DNA of 64,000 bases from Actinernus sp. WN-2022 (GCA_030867875.1 JAOWCC010001634.1:136234365-136298364); one strand, 5' to 3'; counted from the stretch's first letter, positions 29,961-41,792 are shown. The notes: generated by a model not told the origin, from the sequence alone. Program-made: numbers and translations.

Positions 29961-30190
29961 ACAGTTAACAATAGATTCTTCGTTAGCTTCTTTTGTTCTG
30001 TACACCAACATGGCCGCCATGCCCTTTGTCATTTGAATCTCTGGGGATTGGCTAATAAAATAGTGACTCGTGAAATTAGGGATAAATTTCACTTGTGTTT
30101 GTCAAAATCTACGTAATTTCGGCTCGGGAAATTACTTCGATTTTGACAAACACGCTTGAAATTTATCCCTATTTTCACTCGTCCGCATTT
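29948..30190. repeat. Two adjacent small palindromes
   Basis: GCCATGTTGGTGTACAG near 29,950 pairs with CTGTACACCAACATGGC near 29,999-30,015. GGGATAAATTTCACTTGTGTT near 30,079 pairs with AACACGCTTGAAATTTATCCC near 30,148. These are typical of short inverted-repeat MITEs. Confidence 0.65.
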
Positions 30191-31811
30191 GATTACCTAT
30201 ACTGGTCATATTCCGAGTAATTTATCCACAAATATTACCATGTTCAATTATCCGTATCGCATTACGGTGTTCATTCAGATATATTGATAAAATCACCAGC
30301 ATAAATTATTTACACTGTTTCTTTTCCTATAAGCTATATGTCCTGTATTGCTTGATATCCGTTCTAAAATATATCTGTTTTAGAGAACATCGCAGTTACA
30401 TTGTCAGGCGACGCGACGCGACATACAATAGAGAGCTTAAGCAATGACGACGGGGACGGCAGTGACGACGGGACGTAGAAAAGTGTTTTCTCCCGAAATA
30501 TGATGTTTACTATTTCCTTTGTTCGCCTTTAATTACTTTTCACATCCATATCTTCGAAAAATATGATAAGCATAGAGTTCCTTTCACGCCGAACGAAAAA
30601 CGGAGTGATTTACTTTCGACCGTTTGCGTTCTCTTGTTAACGTAGAATATGGAGTTTTCACGTTGTGTTTTTGCAGACAACGGTTGAAATGTAGTTAACT
30701 GTGTGCATTTTCACGTGAAGTTATTGTATTTTGTAATTAAGTCTATTGTGTTATGCCGTCGTCCTAGACGTTGCCGAGTTCGAATTTAAACTCCGGGGTA
30801 GGATTTCAACTCAAAATCGGACGTCCCTTCTCGGTAAAGAACCTCTTGAATAAAGTGCTTCTGAAATACGATTAACGACCGTAAATCACAGACGCTTTCT
30901 CCCGATATTTGAGGTTGAGCAGCGCCTGTACGCATGCTATTTTGTAGTTAAAGTTGTAGCTTTAAAAATGTTGCTTTTTGTAAAAGTATTTTTATACAAT
31001 TAAAATAGCAATTAAAATATTGATGTGATCTGGTGATTAGAACACACATAGCCCTATGCCGGGCCAGCAACGCATTTTAGCATTTATAAACACATTTTAA
31101 GGACTAATTTGAGAGTTAAATTAAATAAATTAAAAATATACATGTAGAGCTTTCCTGAACTGCAAGCTGTTCTTTTCGATTTTTGTTCCCAGTCTTCTAT
31201 GTCGTTGGTCCAGCCAAGCACCCATATTTCATGAGTAGGAGGCTGTTTGAATTCGGTTTGTCCATGCGCACACATCTATAGCGATAGTCGGAAAGCAACA
31301 CCGCATTGTACCAGCTAAATGTCTTTCCTTTTCCCACCGGTGTATTCAGGATTGTTTCCAACTCAGTTATAATACCATCATGACGACCTTCACGTCTCCC
31401 TTAACGTGGTTCGCGGAGTTGCGCAGTAAGTGATATTAATATCATTTTGTCTCAGCGGCTTTCACTTGAATGTGTGTTCGTCCAGCCCAGCTGCCCTGGT
31501 CAGGTCAGGTAGTGTCTTTGTAAAACCTTCACGTCCATTCAGGAAGTAAGTAAGTTGTGTTCCCTTACCCTGAAATAACAAGTTTCACTACGTCAGTGTC
31601 ATATCACAAGTCTGAAACTTTTCGCGCATGTCATTAAGTCTTTCAGACCGAATCCTGTAAATATAGGACTTAAAAGTCCCATTGGCCTGGAAAGAAATAT
31701 TGCATCAAATCTAGATATGCTGGAAATACGATGTTGCGATATTTTTTCAAGGGATGAATGACTTAAAAAAAAATTTTGCCGCTACAAACAAGAGCAGTAA
31801 TTTGGACCCAA
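30191..31811. other. Intergenic DNA, no gene recognised
   Basis: Contains a GC-rich island-like stretch near 30,405-30,475 with ACGACGGGGACGGCAG-type repeats. The short minus-strand ORF 31,084-31,275 follows a possible acceptor (CTATAG) but has no convincing domain match. Confidence 0.4.
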
Positions 31812-33774
31812 GCTGTTGCTTTAAGGTGGCCCGCGGCTATTTATTTTGGCAATGGGGGTCTTTTAAAATTGCGTTTTTGAACGGCTAAACATTATCCGAT
31901 TTCCGAGATTTTTTGAATTTTTAATAAAGAATCATCGAATGTTATAAAAAGTACAATTAGAAAGTGATTAACAGAGAATTGCTGAAGATATAAGCGATTT
32001 TCGAAAACGTTGTTTTTTAGGAAAGAGCGTATATTTCAAAACCCAAAAGATGGATTTGTTCCATTTTACTTTCAACGAGTGCCCAACCTCCAAGGTCTGT
32101 GACAGGCAAGTTTCAGGTTAATCGGCACCATACAAGTTTCTCAGCAAACGGCTGATCAATTTTAACCTTAAAATGTTATGCTCAGGCAGCTGGTTCAACT
32201 GCCGGAGAAATATTACAGTAATAATTAAATCGTACATACCATATGGAAGTTCAATACCACTTGAAACTTCTGTGCCAAAGTCAAGAAGATCGGAAAACTG
32301 CAACTAACGTTATGCGGCGAACGAAGTAATACAGGTTATTGCTGAATATTTGCGAAATACGAGAAATTTGTATTCTTTCGGCATAAAAAAAATCACTAGT
32401 TTGTTTTTCTTAAGTTTCTAATATGACTTACAGTAGCATATTTTAAAGTACCTTACCGAGTTTCAGCGCGCTTTGACCATACGCTTTTGAGAAATAAAGG
32501 CTGTAAACTTCAGCTTGTGTGAGACTTCTAAAATCTAAATGCTTGGAAAACCCCTCATGTTAGCTAATTTATTCAATGAGTTTGTTTTGAATTTCCGCAC
32601 GGGTTCTGCCACTTGGGAATCGCGAGGCAAGGAATAATTAAAATTATTGTTGAAATTAAAATTAGGATTACATTGTAATTCATGCGACTGTGTGCAGTAA
32701 CCCATGCAAGTGTGACAACTAACACGCAAATCCTGGCTAAAATAGTGTTCGTTTTAAATAAGGGACAGTTATTCAAAATAAAAGTTAAAAAAGATCCGTA
32801 CCGTCGAGAAAAAAAATGAATAAAAAGCAGTATTATGCTTTTGATACCGGCTCTGATACTCCTTGGCACCAAAACATTAGGCTCAGCCTGGACTATTATT
32901 ACAAACTTGCAAAATTAATCCTCATTTAAATTTCAACATTAATTTTAATTATTCCTTGCCTCGCGATTCCCAAGTGGCAGAACCCGTGCGGAAATTCAAA
33001 ACAAACCCATTGAATAAATTAGCTAACATGAGGGGTTTTCCAAGCATTTAGATTTTAGAAGTCTCACACAAGCTGAAGTTTACAGCCTTTATTTCTCAAA
33101 AGCGTATGGTCAAAGCGCGCTGAAACTCGGTAAGGTACTTTAAAATATGCTACTGTAAGTCATATTAGAAACTTAAGAAAAACAAACTAGTGATTTTTTT
33201 TATGCCGAAAGAATACAAATTTCTCGACTTTCGCAAATATTCAGCAATAACCTGTACTACTTCGTTCGCCGCATAACGTTAGTTGCAGTTTTCCGATCTT
33301 CTTGACTTTGGCACAGAAGTTTCAAGTGGTATTGAACTTCCATATGGTATGTACGATTTAATTATTACTGTAATATTTCTCCGGCAGTTGAACCAGCTGC
33401 CTGAGCATAACATTTTAAGGTTAAAATTGATCAGCCGTTTGCTGAGAAACTTGTATGGTGCCGATTAACCTGAAACTTGCCTGTCACAGACCTTGGAGGT
33501 TGGGCACTCGTTGAAAGTAAAATGGAACAAATCCATCTTTTGGGTTTTGAAATATACGCTCTTTCCTAAAAAACAACGTTTTCGAAAATCGCTTATATCT
33601 TCAGCAATTCTCTGTTAATCACTTTCTAATTGTACTTTTTATAACATTCGAGGATTCTTTATTAAAAGGGAAAAAAAATTCGGAAATCGGATAATGTTTA
33701 GCTGTTCAAAAACGCAATTTAAAAAGACCCCCGTTGCCAAAATAAATAGCCGCGGGCCACCTTAAAGTAACAGA
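31812..33774. mobile_element. Large inverted-repeat (foldback) element, arms about 860 bp
   Basis: The left arm 31,812-32,671 and right arm 32,916-33,774 are near-identical complements; outermost bases read CTGTTGCTTTAAGGTGGCCC and its complement with one change. Both arms contain the same 61-codon chance ORF (32,118-32,303 minus; 33,283-33,468 plus), identical at protein level. The central spacer is about 244 bp. No transposase is encoded, so it is a non-autonomous foldback element or a recent inverted duplication. Confidence 0.88.
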
Positions 33775-35306
33775 AACACATCCTAATATACTAAGGTTTA
33801 GCAGGGGAAAAAGATCACCAACTGCAGAATTTCAAGAAGAATATAACCAAGCTCAATAATCCTACCGGTTCATTAAAAAAAAAAAAATTTCGGCGACCTA
33901 ACATTTTATAAAAAAATGGCTAACGCATAGAATTGGCCGTGTGTATTTGCGTGTTGGGCTAGGCCTGGGCCCGAGGCAGAAACACGCGACCGTCTCAGAG
34001 CACCTCTGGGATTTAGGTCCTAACAGACTTCCTAATCCCTGAAGAAGGGATCTGTTACTCAGAAATACACGCTTGGTAATTCAATTCTAATGCAGCCTTA
34101 TTGTTAAAGTATTTTTTTCATAATTTTACTTTAAATATTTTAGATAAAGAAATTTAAAATATACTTTAAATATTTTAGATAAAGAAATTTAAAATATTTT
34201 AGTTAAGAAATTTAAAATATTTTACATAGGTGAAATAAATTGATGTAAATAAATGTATACAAAAATGTAACAAAATAATCCGAATATCAATGATTAGCCC
34301 AACCAAAGGGAAGGAGGGGGGGGGGGGGGGGGGGGGTACGTATCATTTTAATCAATAATCATTATAGTTCTACACTTATCCTTGACATAATCACATTAAT
34401 CAATTTCATACCACTGGTTACATATTTCATTATAACCCACTCTCAAATTATCACTGAACATCTTCATAATAAGTAAGAATTGGTGGTGCTTGCTTGTACA
34501 AGTACATCAACACCACATACATGTATAATACCTTCACTCATATAATATAAACTTAGACATAGTTAACACCTTCACTCATAATAATCCTTCTAATATTCAT
34601 AATAAAAACTACACTTTTTAACAATTTCACTGATACTAAATAAGTTAGAAAATAAGTAAGAATTTGGTGGTGCTTGCTTGTACAAGTACATTAACACTAG
34701 CCAAACGTGAACTTATGGAGAGGGTTGAGTTAGCACTCAGGATTTTACAAATTGAGCTCAAACATGTTCAGGTGTCAATGAGTTAAGCGGCAATAACAGC
34801 GTTAAGTGATTTCCGTGCAAATGTCCAAAATAAATCCGAACGAATCTCAGAAGATTTGAATCATTCAGAGGAAATTTGCAACAGATCTTTGACGGGCATG
34901 CTGGCTGGCAACACTAGGTTTGGTTCATCCATCCGCTCACTGAGCAGTTTCAGAACGAGGTTAGACGGGCAAACAGAACAATGGTTTCCATTCACCTGGG
35001 ACTCGACACGGCCTTTAGCTAAAGGGAATTACGAAACGTTTATAACTCGATGAACAATTAGGTTAACTATCTTTGAAAAATTAGCCAAGGAAATTGTTGC
35101 TAAAAAGTTTCACATTTATCTGCAAATTTCGAGTTACATAAACATGAAACGAGCAAGTGTGATTTCCTGTGGCAAAGTCACGCATGCTGAGTTTTAATGT
35201 GATGAGAATATGGTGAGCGACTTCTTTAGGGATATAGTTTACTTTTGATGTTCCCGACTTAAAAGAAAACTTTACAAGACTTCTGACGAGTTTGAATGAC
35301 TCTCAC
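33775..35306. other. Intergenic DNA with homopolymer and duplicated segments
   Basis: A G run of more than 20 bases lies at about 34,314-34,336. GGTGGTGCTTGCTTGTACAAGTACAT occurs twice (near 34,482 and 34,667), a direct repeat of about 200-bp spacing. No exon recognised. Confidence 0.5.
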
Positions 35307-35398
35307 CTTCATGGGTACCAGTCCCCTCTCCTCGGTATGATATCCTCCAAGTTGATCAAGCAGCGCTTTGCTTTGACAGCTGACGTGAATTCGAAGGG
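35307..35398 (-). CDS. Receptor guanylate cyclase, cyclase domain exon (last recognised)
   Basis: Encodes the end of the class III cyclase domain: ALRIHVSCQSKALLDQLGGY followed by HTEERGLVPMK, the region just before the usual C-terminal lysine-rich turn and TYWL-type end. Acceptor ATTTTAG precedes 35,398 and donor AAG|GTGAGA lies at 35,305-35,306. The 2-nt entry phase fits the 36,812-36,910 exon. The final coding exon is not convincingly found. Confidence 0.87.
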
Positions 35399-36811
35399 CT
35401 AAAATGTAACAGAACAAATCTCGTTAAACTTCTATTTAGGGCGTGTTCGATTGATATATTCCAGAATAACAATAGATGGAATAGTCTCTGGAAATCACTG
35501 GTTCAAGCACATTTTGCACTGTAAGCTACAATTGCTTGCTGACTTATGATATTCAGGATACATTTAGTATTCCAGTGGCTAAAAAATCCCGATAAAATAG
35601 ATTTGTGGTGATCATTCTGTGTTTTGTTATTCCGGACTACGGTCAATCGAACACACCCAATCTCTAATTATATCCCTTTGAAAATCACTGGGGTTTCCTG
35701 CAATCTCATGGTGACCATCTTGGAATAAAACCCTTGTTCTAGACTTTCCACAAATTTGACCACAATTTTTTTTATCAGGCGAGCGAAACGAGTATTTCTT
35801 TATTATCCTGATGACGAAGTTCGGAAATGGTCGATTTGTTTCCCTTGCAGGGATTCAATTTGTATTTCGCGCCAAAAAAACCGCCGAGATGACGTATCAC
35901 GCTTCTTAGCGGCGGGGCTAGACAGGGCGGATAGAAAAAGTACGGCGTACTTTGGTAGTCTTCTCTCGAATCTACAAAGACTTGATAATTAATGACTGAC
36001 AGGTGCGCACTAAAGCTGTTTTGATTGGCTACTCTTATAATTCATTCACCAACCCAAAAATTCGTCGGTAATTTTGGCGCGAAACAACGAAGACCAGTCC
36101 CTCGTCCACCGCCAATCAGCCGGTCTACCCGGCCTTGTTCTTGCCCGATCAGACTCGTACTCAAACCTGTTTAACCGAAAGTATACGAGCAGGAACAGTG
36201 GTTTTGTTCCAAGATGGCCGTCGCGTGATAAAGGTCTTACAGACCAAATTGCATCCTTGGTTTCTGTAATCACATTATTTTCCTGAAGCAATCAAAATGC
36301 CTCACAGATCAACCAATGAAATCAAAGGATTTGAGAAGCAATTACAAAGCAAAATAAAAATATCAAGCAGCATTTATTTTTCTGTAAACGTTTCTGTGGA
36401 CTTTGAGTACAAGCTACAAACACATGGACGAGTTTTGATTTCAAAATGGATATATATTAATTGGTAATATAACTTTGTGTCGTGCATTTGTAAACACTGG
36501 TATGATTTCAGACCAAATAGTCATTTTCAACGTCACGTGACTTTTGGTTACTGCGGGCCAAATATAGTGAAGGCTCGTGTTGGAAGGACACAGTTTTCAA
36601 TATGGTGGAGCCCGTTTCCGTCGCTAGTATGATGACTGATCCTGCAGCACTTGGTCGCCGAGATCGCAGCCATATTGAAAAGTTTGTCCTTCCAGTACGA
36701 GCCATGTCACGTGATTTGGAAAAAGGCTCATTGCACTCCACGCAGTTCTGTTACCATGCATTATAAAACAGGCTAGGAATTATGTACGGATTAGCTGAAA
36801 GAGATACAAAC
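35399..36811. other. Intron with a small inverted-repeat element
   Basis: Around 36,530-36,720, CACGTGACTTTTGG...GAAGGACA and its near complement TGTCCTTCCAG...CACGTGATTTGG form a foldback of about 190 bp. No exon seen. Confidence 0.55.
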
Positions 36812-36910
36812 CTAGTCCACTGGATTCCATGCGTGATGCCATGTTTACGGTGTCACCAAATAAACAGTACCGAGGCATCTTAAGGCCAACCACTCCCGCT
36901 ACACAAGTAC
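36812..36910 (-). CDS. Receptor guanylate cyclase, cyclase domain exon with GDTVN motif
   Basis: Encodes [20 protein letters not shown] and MASRMESSG. It carries the guanine-specifying Cys (RYCLFGDT), the transition-state Asn (GDTVN) and Arg (SRMES), so GTP rather than ATP is the expected substrate. The acceptor is TTGTCAG at 36,911-36,912 and the donor CTAG|GTTTGT at 36,810-36,811. The exon is 99 bp with phases 1 in and 1 out, compatible with both neighbours. Confidence 0.92.
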
Positions 36911-37502
36911 CTGACAATGATACAATACAAATAATAATACGTTGATTCACACCTTTCGCAGTATGAATTAAATTACAGGATGACTAACTCTTTTCAAAGA
37001 CCTAAATACTTCAGTAACAGTCTATTAGTGTCCAGGTGACGTGACATTAGGTCACACACGTACTCTATTTTATTGGGAAAGTTAGCTAATTATTGTATAA
37101 AACAAATATATCAGTTTAATTTTGCCGTGCGTCTGTCCTCATATATGCAGATGACGTCACAGCTCGATGAGAACATCCGTGACGTCACTCGACTGCGCCT
37201 CGTGATGTACCTCTTTTCTGTTCACGTTGTGACGTCATTTGTTCATGTATAATTCTTTTTAAAGGATACAAGGACCACTGTTATTTACCAACAAATGTTG
37301 CTGGATCTGTGGAGATCAGGATCAGCAGAAGGATTGAAATATACGAAGACTGCAACACTGATCTGACGGCTGTACGATGTTATTTACTGTTCATGTATAA
37401 GATGAGGACAGACGTGATATCACTTTTAAGTCGCGCAAAAATCCAGTATTTACAGCTTGATGCGGAGTAATAATGCCATTGCTCTTGATTTCTCTTTCTT
37501 AC

Positions 37503-37677
37503 CGGAATGCATCCCAATACGTAGCTGTATCTGTCTGTCTGGTCTGTGTCTGATGGTGAAACTAGTCATGTCACTCAACAGGTCCAGGGACATGTTAGCT
37601 ATCTCTCCTGCATGCCTGATGCCATTACGTGCTGGTAAACCGGAGACCACCATGTAAGAGTCACCAATCGTCTCCAC
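37503..37677 (-). CDS. Receptor guanylate cyclase, cyclase domain exon with VETIGDSYM motif
   Basis: Starts [19 protein letters not shown], providing the guanine-binding Glu and the second metal-binding Asp, and ends in LRIGMHSG. Acceptor CTGTAG is at 37,678-37,679 and donor TCCG|GTAAGA at 37,501-37,502. The 175-bp length enters in phase 0 and leaves in phase 1. Sequence fits membrane guanylate cyclases of natriuretic-peptide-receptor type. Confidence 0.93.
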
Positions 37678-37884
37678 CTACAGTATAGAGACGATCAGTA
37701 ATATATTGTTGGCTGATATGTTACCTACTAATTTCATTAAGAAAAAGTAAGTTGATAATTGTTTGCTAACCGCCATGGGAAGTGAGTTGCAGGTGACGTT
37801 TCGAGCCCTTCGTTAAAACACGTTTCTTCTCTCGCTTAAAGCTGCCTGCCTTATCGTGTCATGTAAACCGTTCCTTCTCTCATG

Positions 37885-38091
37885 ATCAATACAATACAAT
37901 ACCATTTATTAATGTCAAAATGTGGGATAGGTTACCCTTTCATCCGAGCCAGAGGCTCATGTTTAAAACGTCCGACAACAAAAAGGCAAAGAATAGAAAT
38001 AATAATAATAAACATATAAGATAGATATAAAGACTAATAATATCCAAATTATAATATGAATATTTACGAATAATCTAAGAATATTAAGTCC
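37885..38091 (-). mobile_element. LINE 3' UTR fragment
   Basis: Starts GATCAATACAATACAATACC and includes GTTACCCTTTCATCCGAGCC, in the style of the 3' UTR at 42,540-42,680 (read on the minus strand). No coding sequence. It sits within the 48-bp minisatellite. Confidence 0.5.
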
Positions 38092-38224
38092 CAATTGCCT
38101 CGCTTAACACTGCCTGCCTTATCGTGTTATGCAAACCTTTCCTTCCCTCGCCTAAAGCTGCCTGCCTTATCGTGTTATATAAACCGTTCCTTCTCTTCCT
38201 TAAAGCAGCCTGCCTTATTTACTG

Positions 38225-39240
38225 AACAGCTCCAACAGCATCCGAACTAGAGGACAAGCTGAATGATGATCTTTCCCGTATTAAGGTGTGGCTTAACAAA
38301 CATAAGCTTACACTAAATGTGTCTAAATCTAAATTTATGTTAGTTGGAGGAACCAAACGCCTCAAATATTTTGGGGAATTCACAATCAAGATCGAGGAGG
38401 ATGAACTTGAACGTGTAACGTCCTAAAGTATATTGGTGTGATAATTAGTGAAAATCTCTCATGGGCTGACCAGGTGGAATTGATCCAAAAGAAAGTGACA
38501 CAGAGACTTGGCCTTCTTCGCCGAATTAGACAACTACTTCCTCGATCTTCTAGAGAAACTGTTGTTAACACTTTGATCTTGCCTTTATTTGATTACGGGG
38601 ATTTAGTATGGGGGAACAGAGACAATAAGACATTAAAATAACGAATAGTCTCCAATTGTTGCACAATATAGGCTGCTAAATTAATCTTAAACCTACCTAA
38701 TAGGTTATCTAGTTCAGTATCATTACAATCCTTAAACTGGCGGCCATTATCCGAACGTCGTAAATTCCATAGATGTTGCTTTGTTTTTAATTCTATCTAT
38801 CAACATAATAGTTCACACAAATTTTCCAATTTATATGCTCATGAATTGCATAATTACGACAAAAGAGGCCGAATGAAGCTCAGGATTCCTGCTTCAAGAA
38901 CTAATTGGGGCAAGCAACAATCACGTAGTTTCTTTGTCAATGAATGGAACAATCTTAATCTTAATGTAAATGACACAGTTACTTACGCAAATTTTAAGAC
39001 TCTTTATTGAAACTATTATAATTGTTCTATTTTTATCTATCTTATTCATATTCTATACGTCGTTATTTGTAACTTTTATTATTAGCCATTATTCTTAGTC
39101 CATTTATATATTTATTTTATTATATCTCTATTTTTAACCCTATATTTTTATTTCTATTTTTATGAGGACCTACATGAAAAACACCATTGGGTGACTGTGA
39201 CTGGGCATCCTCTTTAAAAATATATTTTATTATTATTATA
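38225..39240 (+). mobile_element. 5'-truncated LINE, ORF2 C-terminal region
   Basis: Encodes in degenerate frames WLNKHKLTLNVSKSKFMLVG (RT thumb boundary), YIGVIISENLSWADQVELIQ, LLPRSSRETVVNTLILPLFD, LNWRPLSERRKFHRC and FFVNEWNNL, the usual order at the end of jockey-superfamily LINE ORF2. Frameshift near 38,420 and a stop at 38,639-38,641 break the gene. A short AT-rich 3' UTR ending in TTATTATTATTATA follows. Confidence 0.85.
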
Positions 39241-39679
39241 TATGTAAACCGTTCATTCTCTCGCTTATAGCTCTCTGCCTTACCGTGTTATGTAAACCGT
39301 TCCTTCCTCGCTTAAAACTGCCTGTCTTATCGTGTTATGTAAACCGTTGATTCTCTCGCTTAAAGCTGTGTTAATCGTGTTATCTCATCCAATAATATTG
39401 TTCGCGGCGGGTTGTTCTCGTTCTCAGTTTATTTTCAAGATCAATGAAAAAATATCAAGAGAAACTAAGACAAATCAATGACCATGTGCGATATCATACT
39501 TCCATGTAAAAATCACACCCTATTCCAGACTAAAAAGGCAAAAGTTGTAACTCTATTTCTGACTAAGACAGCTCGAATGCATGTACGATACCATTTGGGA
39601 CGGCACATAGTCGAATAGCTTATATATGGGAATAACCTGGCCTAGGGGGCGTCTTTACTATCGGTAAATTATGTCCTAC

Positions 39680-39748
39680 CTTATAGACGTCGTGGGAATC
39701 AATAATCTTATCGAAGCACGTGTAGAGATCGTTCAAAAGATTGACAAC
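39680..39748 (-). CDS. Receptor guanylate cyclase, 69-bp cyclase exon
   Basis: Encodes [20 protein letters not shown] then VYK, the helix following the first metal-binding motif. Acceptor CCACAG is at 39,749-39,750 and donor AAG|GTAGGA at 39,678-39,679; phase 0 on both sides. It joins the upstream exon end STPLE to form the standard cyclase sequence order. Confidence 0.92.
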
Positions 39749-40199
39749 CTGTGGTCAGAAGAAAGTACAATGTAATAAACGAATAATTATATATATTACT
39801 ATTGTTGTGAATTACATACTGCATGGCCCAAAGCGTCCAGATCCATGTTATGGGGAACTGAACTCTAAATCAACCCAACGACTAAACAAAGAATATTAAG
39901 TTCTGCTATTCTATTTATCGGTGTTGCGTGTCTATGGAGAGAAACTAAGTTTTGAAGTTCGCTAAATAACCGATTCTCCGCTGATAAATGTAGCTTGTGT
40001 GACGGCTCGGTTCAGTGCAAATTACAAGATTGAGCCGTTTGTACATAGCGGAGGTTGTCATGAAGGTTTTCAGATTTTGTTTCTCCGACGCGGGAACACA
40101 ATAAATTGAATGATAATCTAATAAGGCTCTTCATATATAGATTGATTCGTAGAGCTAAAATTCACTTAGGGTTCATTTCAGTTCAGTTGAAGCCATACT

Positions 40200-40600
40200 T
40201 AGCCGGGGCTAAACGGTCGAACATTGTTGTACAACATTGATCCAACATTAGACAACATTGATCCAACATTAGACAGTGGACAGCATTGATCCAACATTAG
40301 ACATTAGACAACATTGATCCAATGTTAGACTGCACCCCATGCTAGACGATGTTGGGCCAACATATTTTGTTGGGCTAAATATGGTATCGAAAACCGCCTC
40401 GGTGGGCCCAGGGGCTCTTGGAGTAAACGTAAAGAAAATATGTTAATAAAAAAGGAAAACAAGTTTTCATCCAGCACAAAATGTGGATGGGCCAACATCG
40501 GCCAACATGAGGCACTAAACAGTCAATGTTGGCCCAATGTTGTACAGCAATGTGGAGTTTACTTGTCAGTTAAAATAAAGGCAAAGAGCCTATATAATGT
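40200..40600. repeat. AACATTG-rich tandem and inverted repeat element
   Basis: Four to five copies of ACAACATTGATCCAACATTAG (about 40,228-40,330) are followed by inverted forms (GCCAACATCGGCCAACATGAG, CAATGTTGGCCCAATGTTGT) up to about 40,556. It resembles a MITE with subterminal repeats and lies next to the 40,643 exon. Confidence 0.7.
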
Positions 40601-40642
40601 TGGGTATTTTGGATGTCCTTTAGCCATCCATTTTCGTCTCAC

Positions 40643-40766
40643 CTCCAAAGGAGTACTCTCCGACGCGAGTTTTGTAAAAGCCACAATGTCACTGAAAAAT
40701 ATCGTCACTGAGTCGAACGACTCCGCTGCTACAGGCTGGCCGATCTTGAGCTGCTCTACTACACTC
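40643..40766 (-). CDS. Receptor guanylate cyclase, first cyclase-domain exon
   Basis: Encodes [20 protein letters not shown] then [21 protein letters not shown]. The Asp in FFSDIV is the first metal-binding catalytic residue. Acceptor TCAAACAG lies at 40,767-40,768 and donor GAG|GTGAGA at 40,641-40,642. Phases match the 41,652-41,792 and 39,680-39,748 exons. Confidence 0.93.
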
Positions 40767-41018
40767 CTGTTTGACAAATAAAAATCGAACAAAAGTGTCA
40801 ATGGTACTCTGGTACTCTGGCGTTCAAAAGAGAACGCCGACGTAAGAAAGTAAATCACACCGTTCATCGGGCCTGAACGCTACTCTATGCTGATCATATT
40901 TAAAAAAAATATGGGTGTGAAAAGTACCTAAAGGTAAATAAATCAAATAGTAAACACTTGTCTACGTTACTTCTCCACATCAGTCAACGCCCTGGCTGGT
41001 TAAAGTCACTATCAGTAA

Positions 41019-41110
41019 CATCCCAACCCCTCCCCTTCCAAGAGAGTTCACCTCACCTAGAGAGCATTCTATACAGCAGTGCATCAGTTTTTAATTTCTC
41101 CTCCTTATGT
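41019..41110 (-). pseudogene. Partial duplicate of the dimerisation-helix exon
   Basis: Positions 41,057-41,110 repeat the 3' half of the exon 41,652-41,792 (CATTCTATACAGCAGTGCATCAG against CATTCTGTACAGCAGTGCGTCAG) together with the splice donor (CTAG|GTGAGG on the minus strand) and flanking intron (ATCCCAACCCCTCCCC). It lacks the 5' half and acceptor, so it is not a complete exon. Confidence 0.8.
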
Positions 41111-41169
41111 AACCGCAGGCCACATTAAGTAATATCCCAACCCCTTTCCCCCAAGAGAGTACATCTCAT

Positions 41170-41645
41170 CCTGCCTCGTCATCAGGCGTCTGTCTGTCTG
41201 TCTGTGCGAAGCCGTCTGTTTGTGTGAAGCTGTCTGTCTGTGTGCGGAGCGAAGTGAAGCGCCTGGGACGATCGCGGAGCGCGAGGAATCATGGGAGATT
41301 CACACTGATCGGCAATCGCGGCCGGCTTCAGCTTACTGTGAAGTGTGCGGAAATGATGATCTAGGCCCTCTTCTATATAGAAAGGACTGAGCTTTTCCTT
41401 GCAAAAATATGCGAACAATGCACCCTCTTGTTCTAGAATGTTAAATGCAACGGTCTATTTGAGAAATTAAACTCTCACGTTCGTCAATATTCTGGTCCGC
41501 CATTGTAAATCCGAGATCTGCCAGGCGCTTCCTCTTTCCTGCCCTTCCCATCGTTCCTTGCGCTCACTTTTTCAAACCGAAACAGACAGACAGACACAGC
41601 ACAAAGTTTCAAAGACGCAAACAGACGACTGGGGATGAGGCAGCA
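41170..41645. mobile_element. MITE with TCTG microsatellite ends
   Basis: The left end TGCCTCGTCATCAGGCGTCTG pairs with the right end CAGACGACTGGGGATGAGGCA. TCTG repeats at the left (41,188-41,245) mirror CAGA repeats near 41,580-41,597. It interrupts the intron segment that was part of the local exon duplication. Confidence 0.65.
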
Positions 41646-41651
41646 TCTCAC

Positions 41652-41792
41652 CTAGGTAGCATTCTGTACAGCAGTGCGTCAGTTTTTAGTTTCTCCTCCT
41701 CAAGTTGCTGTGTTCTTTCCCTGACCACGTCCTCTAAGTGGTCAGTGTACTTCTCCATCATGGCGATCATGTTATCCATAATATTCACCTCT
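41652..41792 (-). CDS. Receptor guanylate cyclase, dimerisation (signalling helix) exon
   Basis: Encodes [20 protein letters not shown] followed by [20 protein letters not shown] and LLYRMLPR, the coiled-coil linker between kinase-homology and cyclase domains present in membrane guanylate cyclases. Acceptor TTCTTCAG is at 41,793-41,794, donor CTAG|GTGAGA at 41,650-41,651. Both phases (1 nt completing the upstream codon, 2 nt left over) fit. It follows a 19.6-kb intron loaded with nested transposons. Confidence 0.93.

Larger units (their letters stand above)
37820..39385. repeat. 48-bp minisatellite split by two LINE fragments
   Basis: Units of about 48 bp (CGCTTAAAGCTGCCTGCC, TTATCGTGTTATGTAAACCG, TTCCTTCTCT) occur at 37,820-37,880, 38,092-38,218 and 39,240-39,385. 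The gaps hold LINE-derived sequence. The array was probably continuous before insertion. Confidence 0.8.

Noticed and set aside
31084..31275. Possible terminal exon of the guanylate cyclase (THEIWVLGW)
   Set aside because: An in-phase acceptor (CTATAG) exists, but the residues do not clearly match the cyclase C-terminus and no transcript evidence is available.
32118..33468. Identical 61-codon ORFs in both arms of the inverted repeat
   Set aside because: Identity follows from the duplicated arms; no domain, and nothing suggests translation.
36508..36741. 77-codon ORF near the cyclase exons
   Set aside because: It lies within a small foldback repeat in an intron and has no domain.
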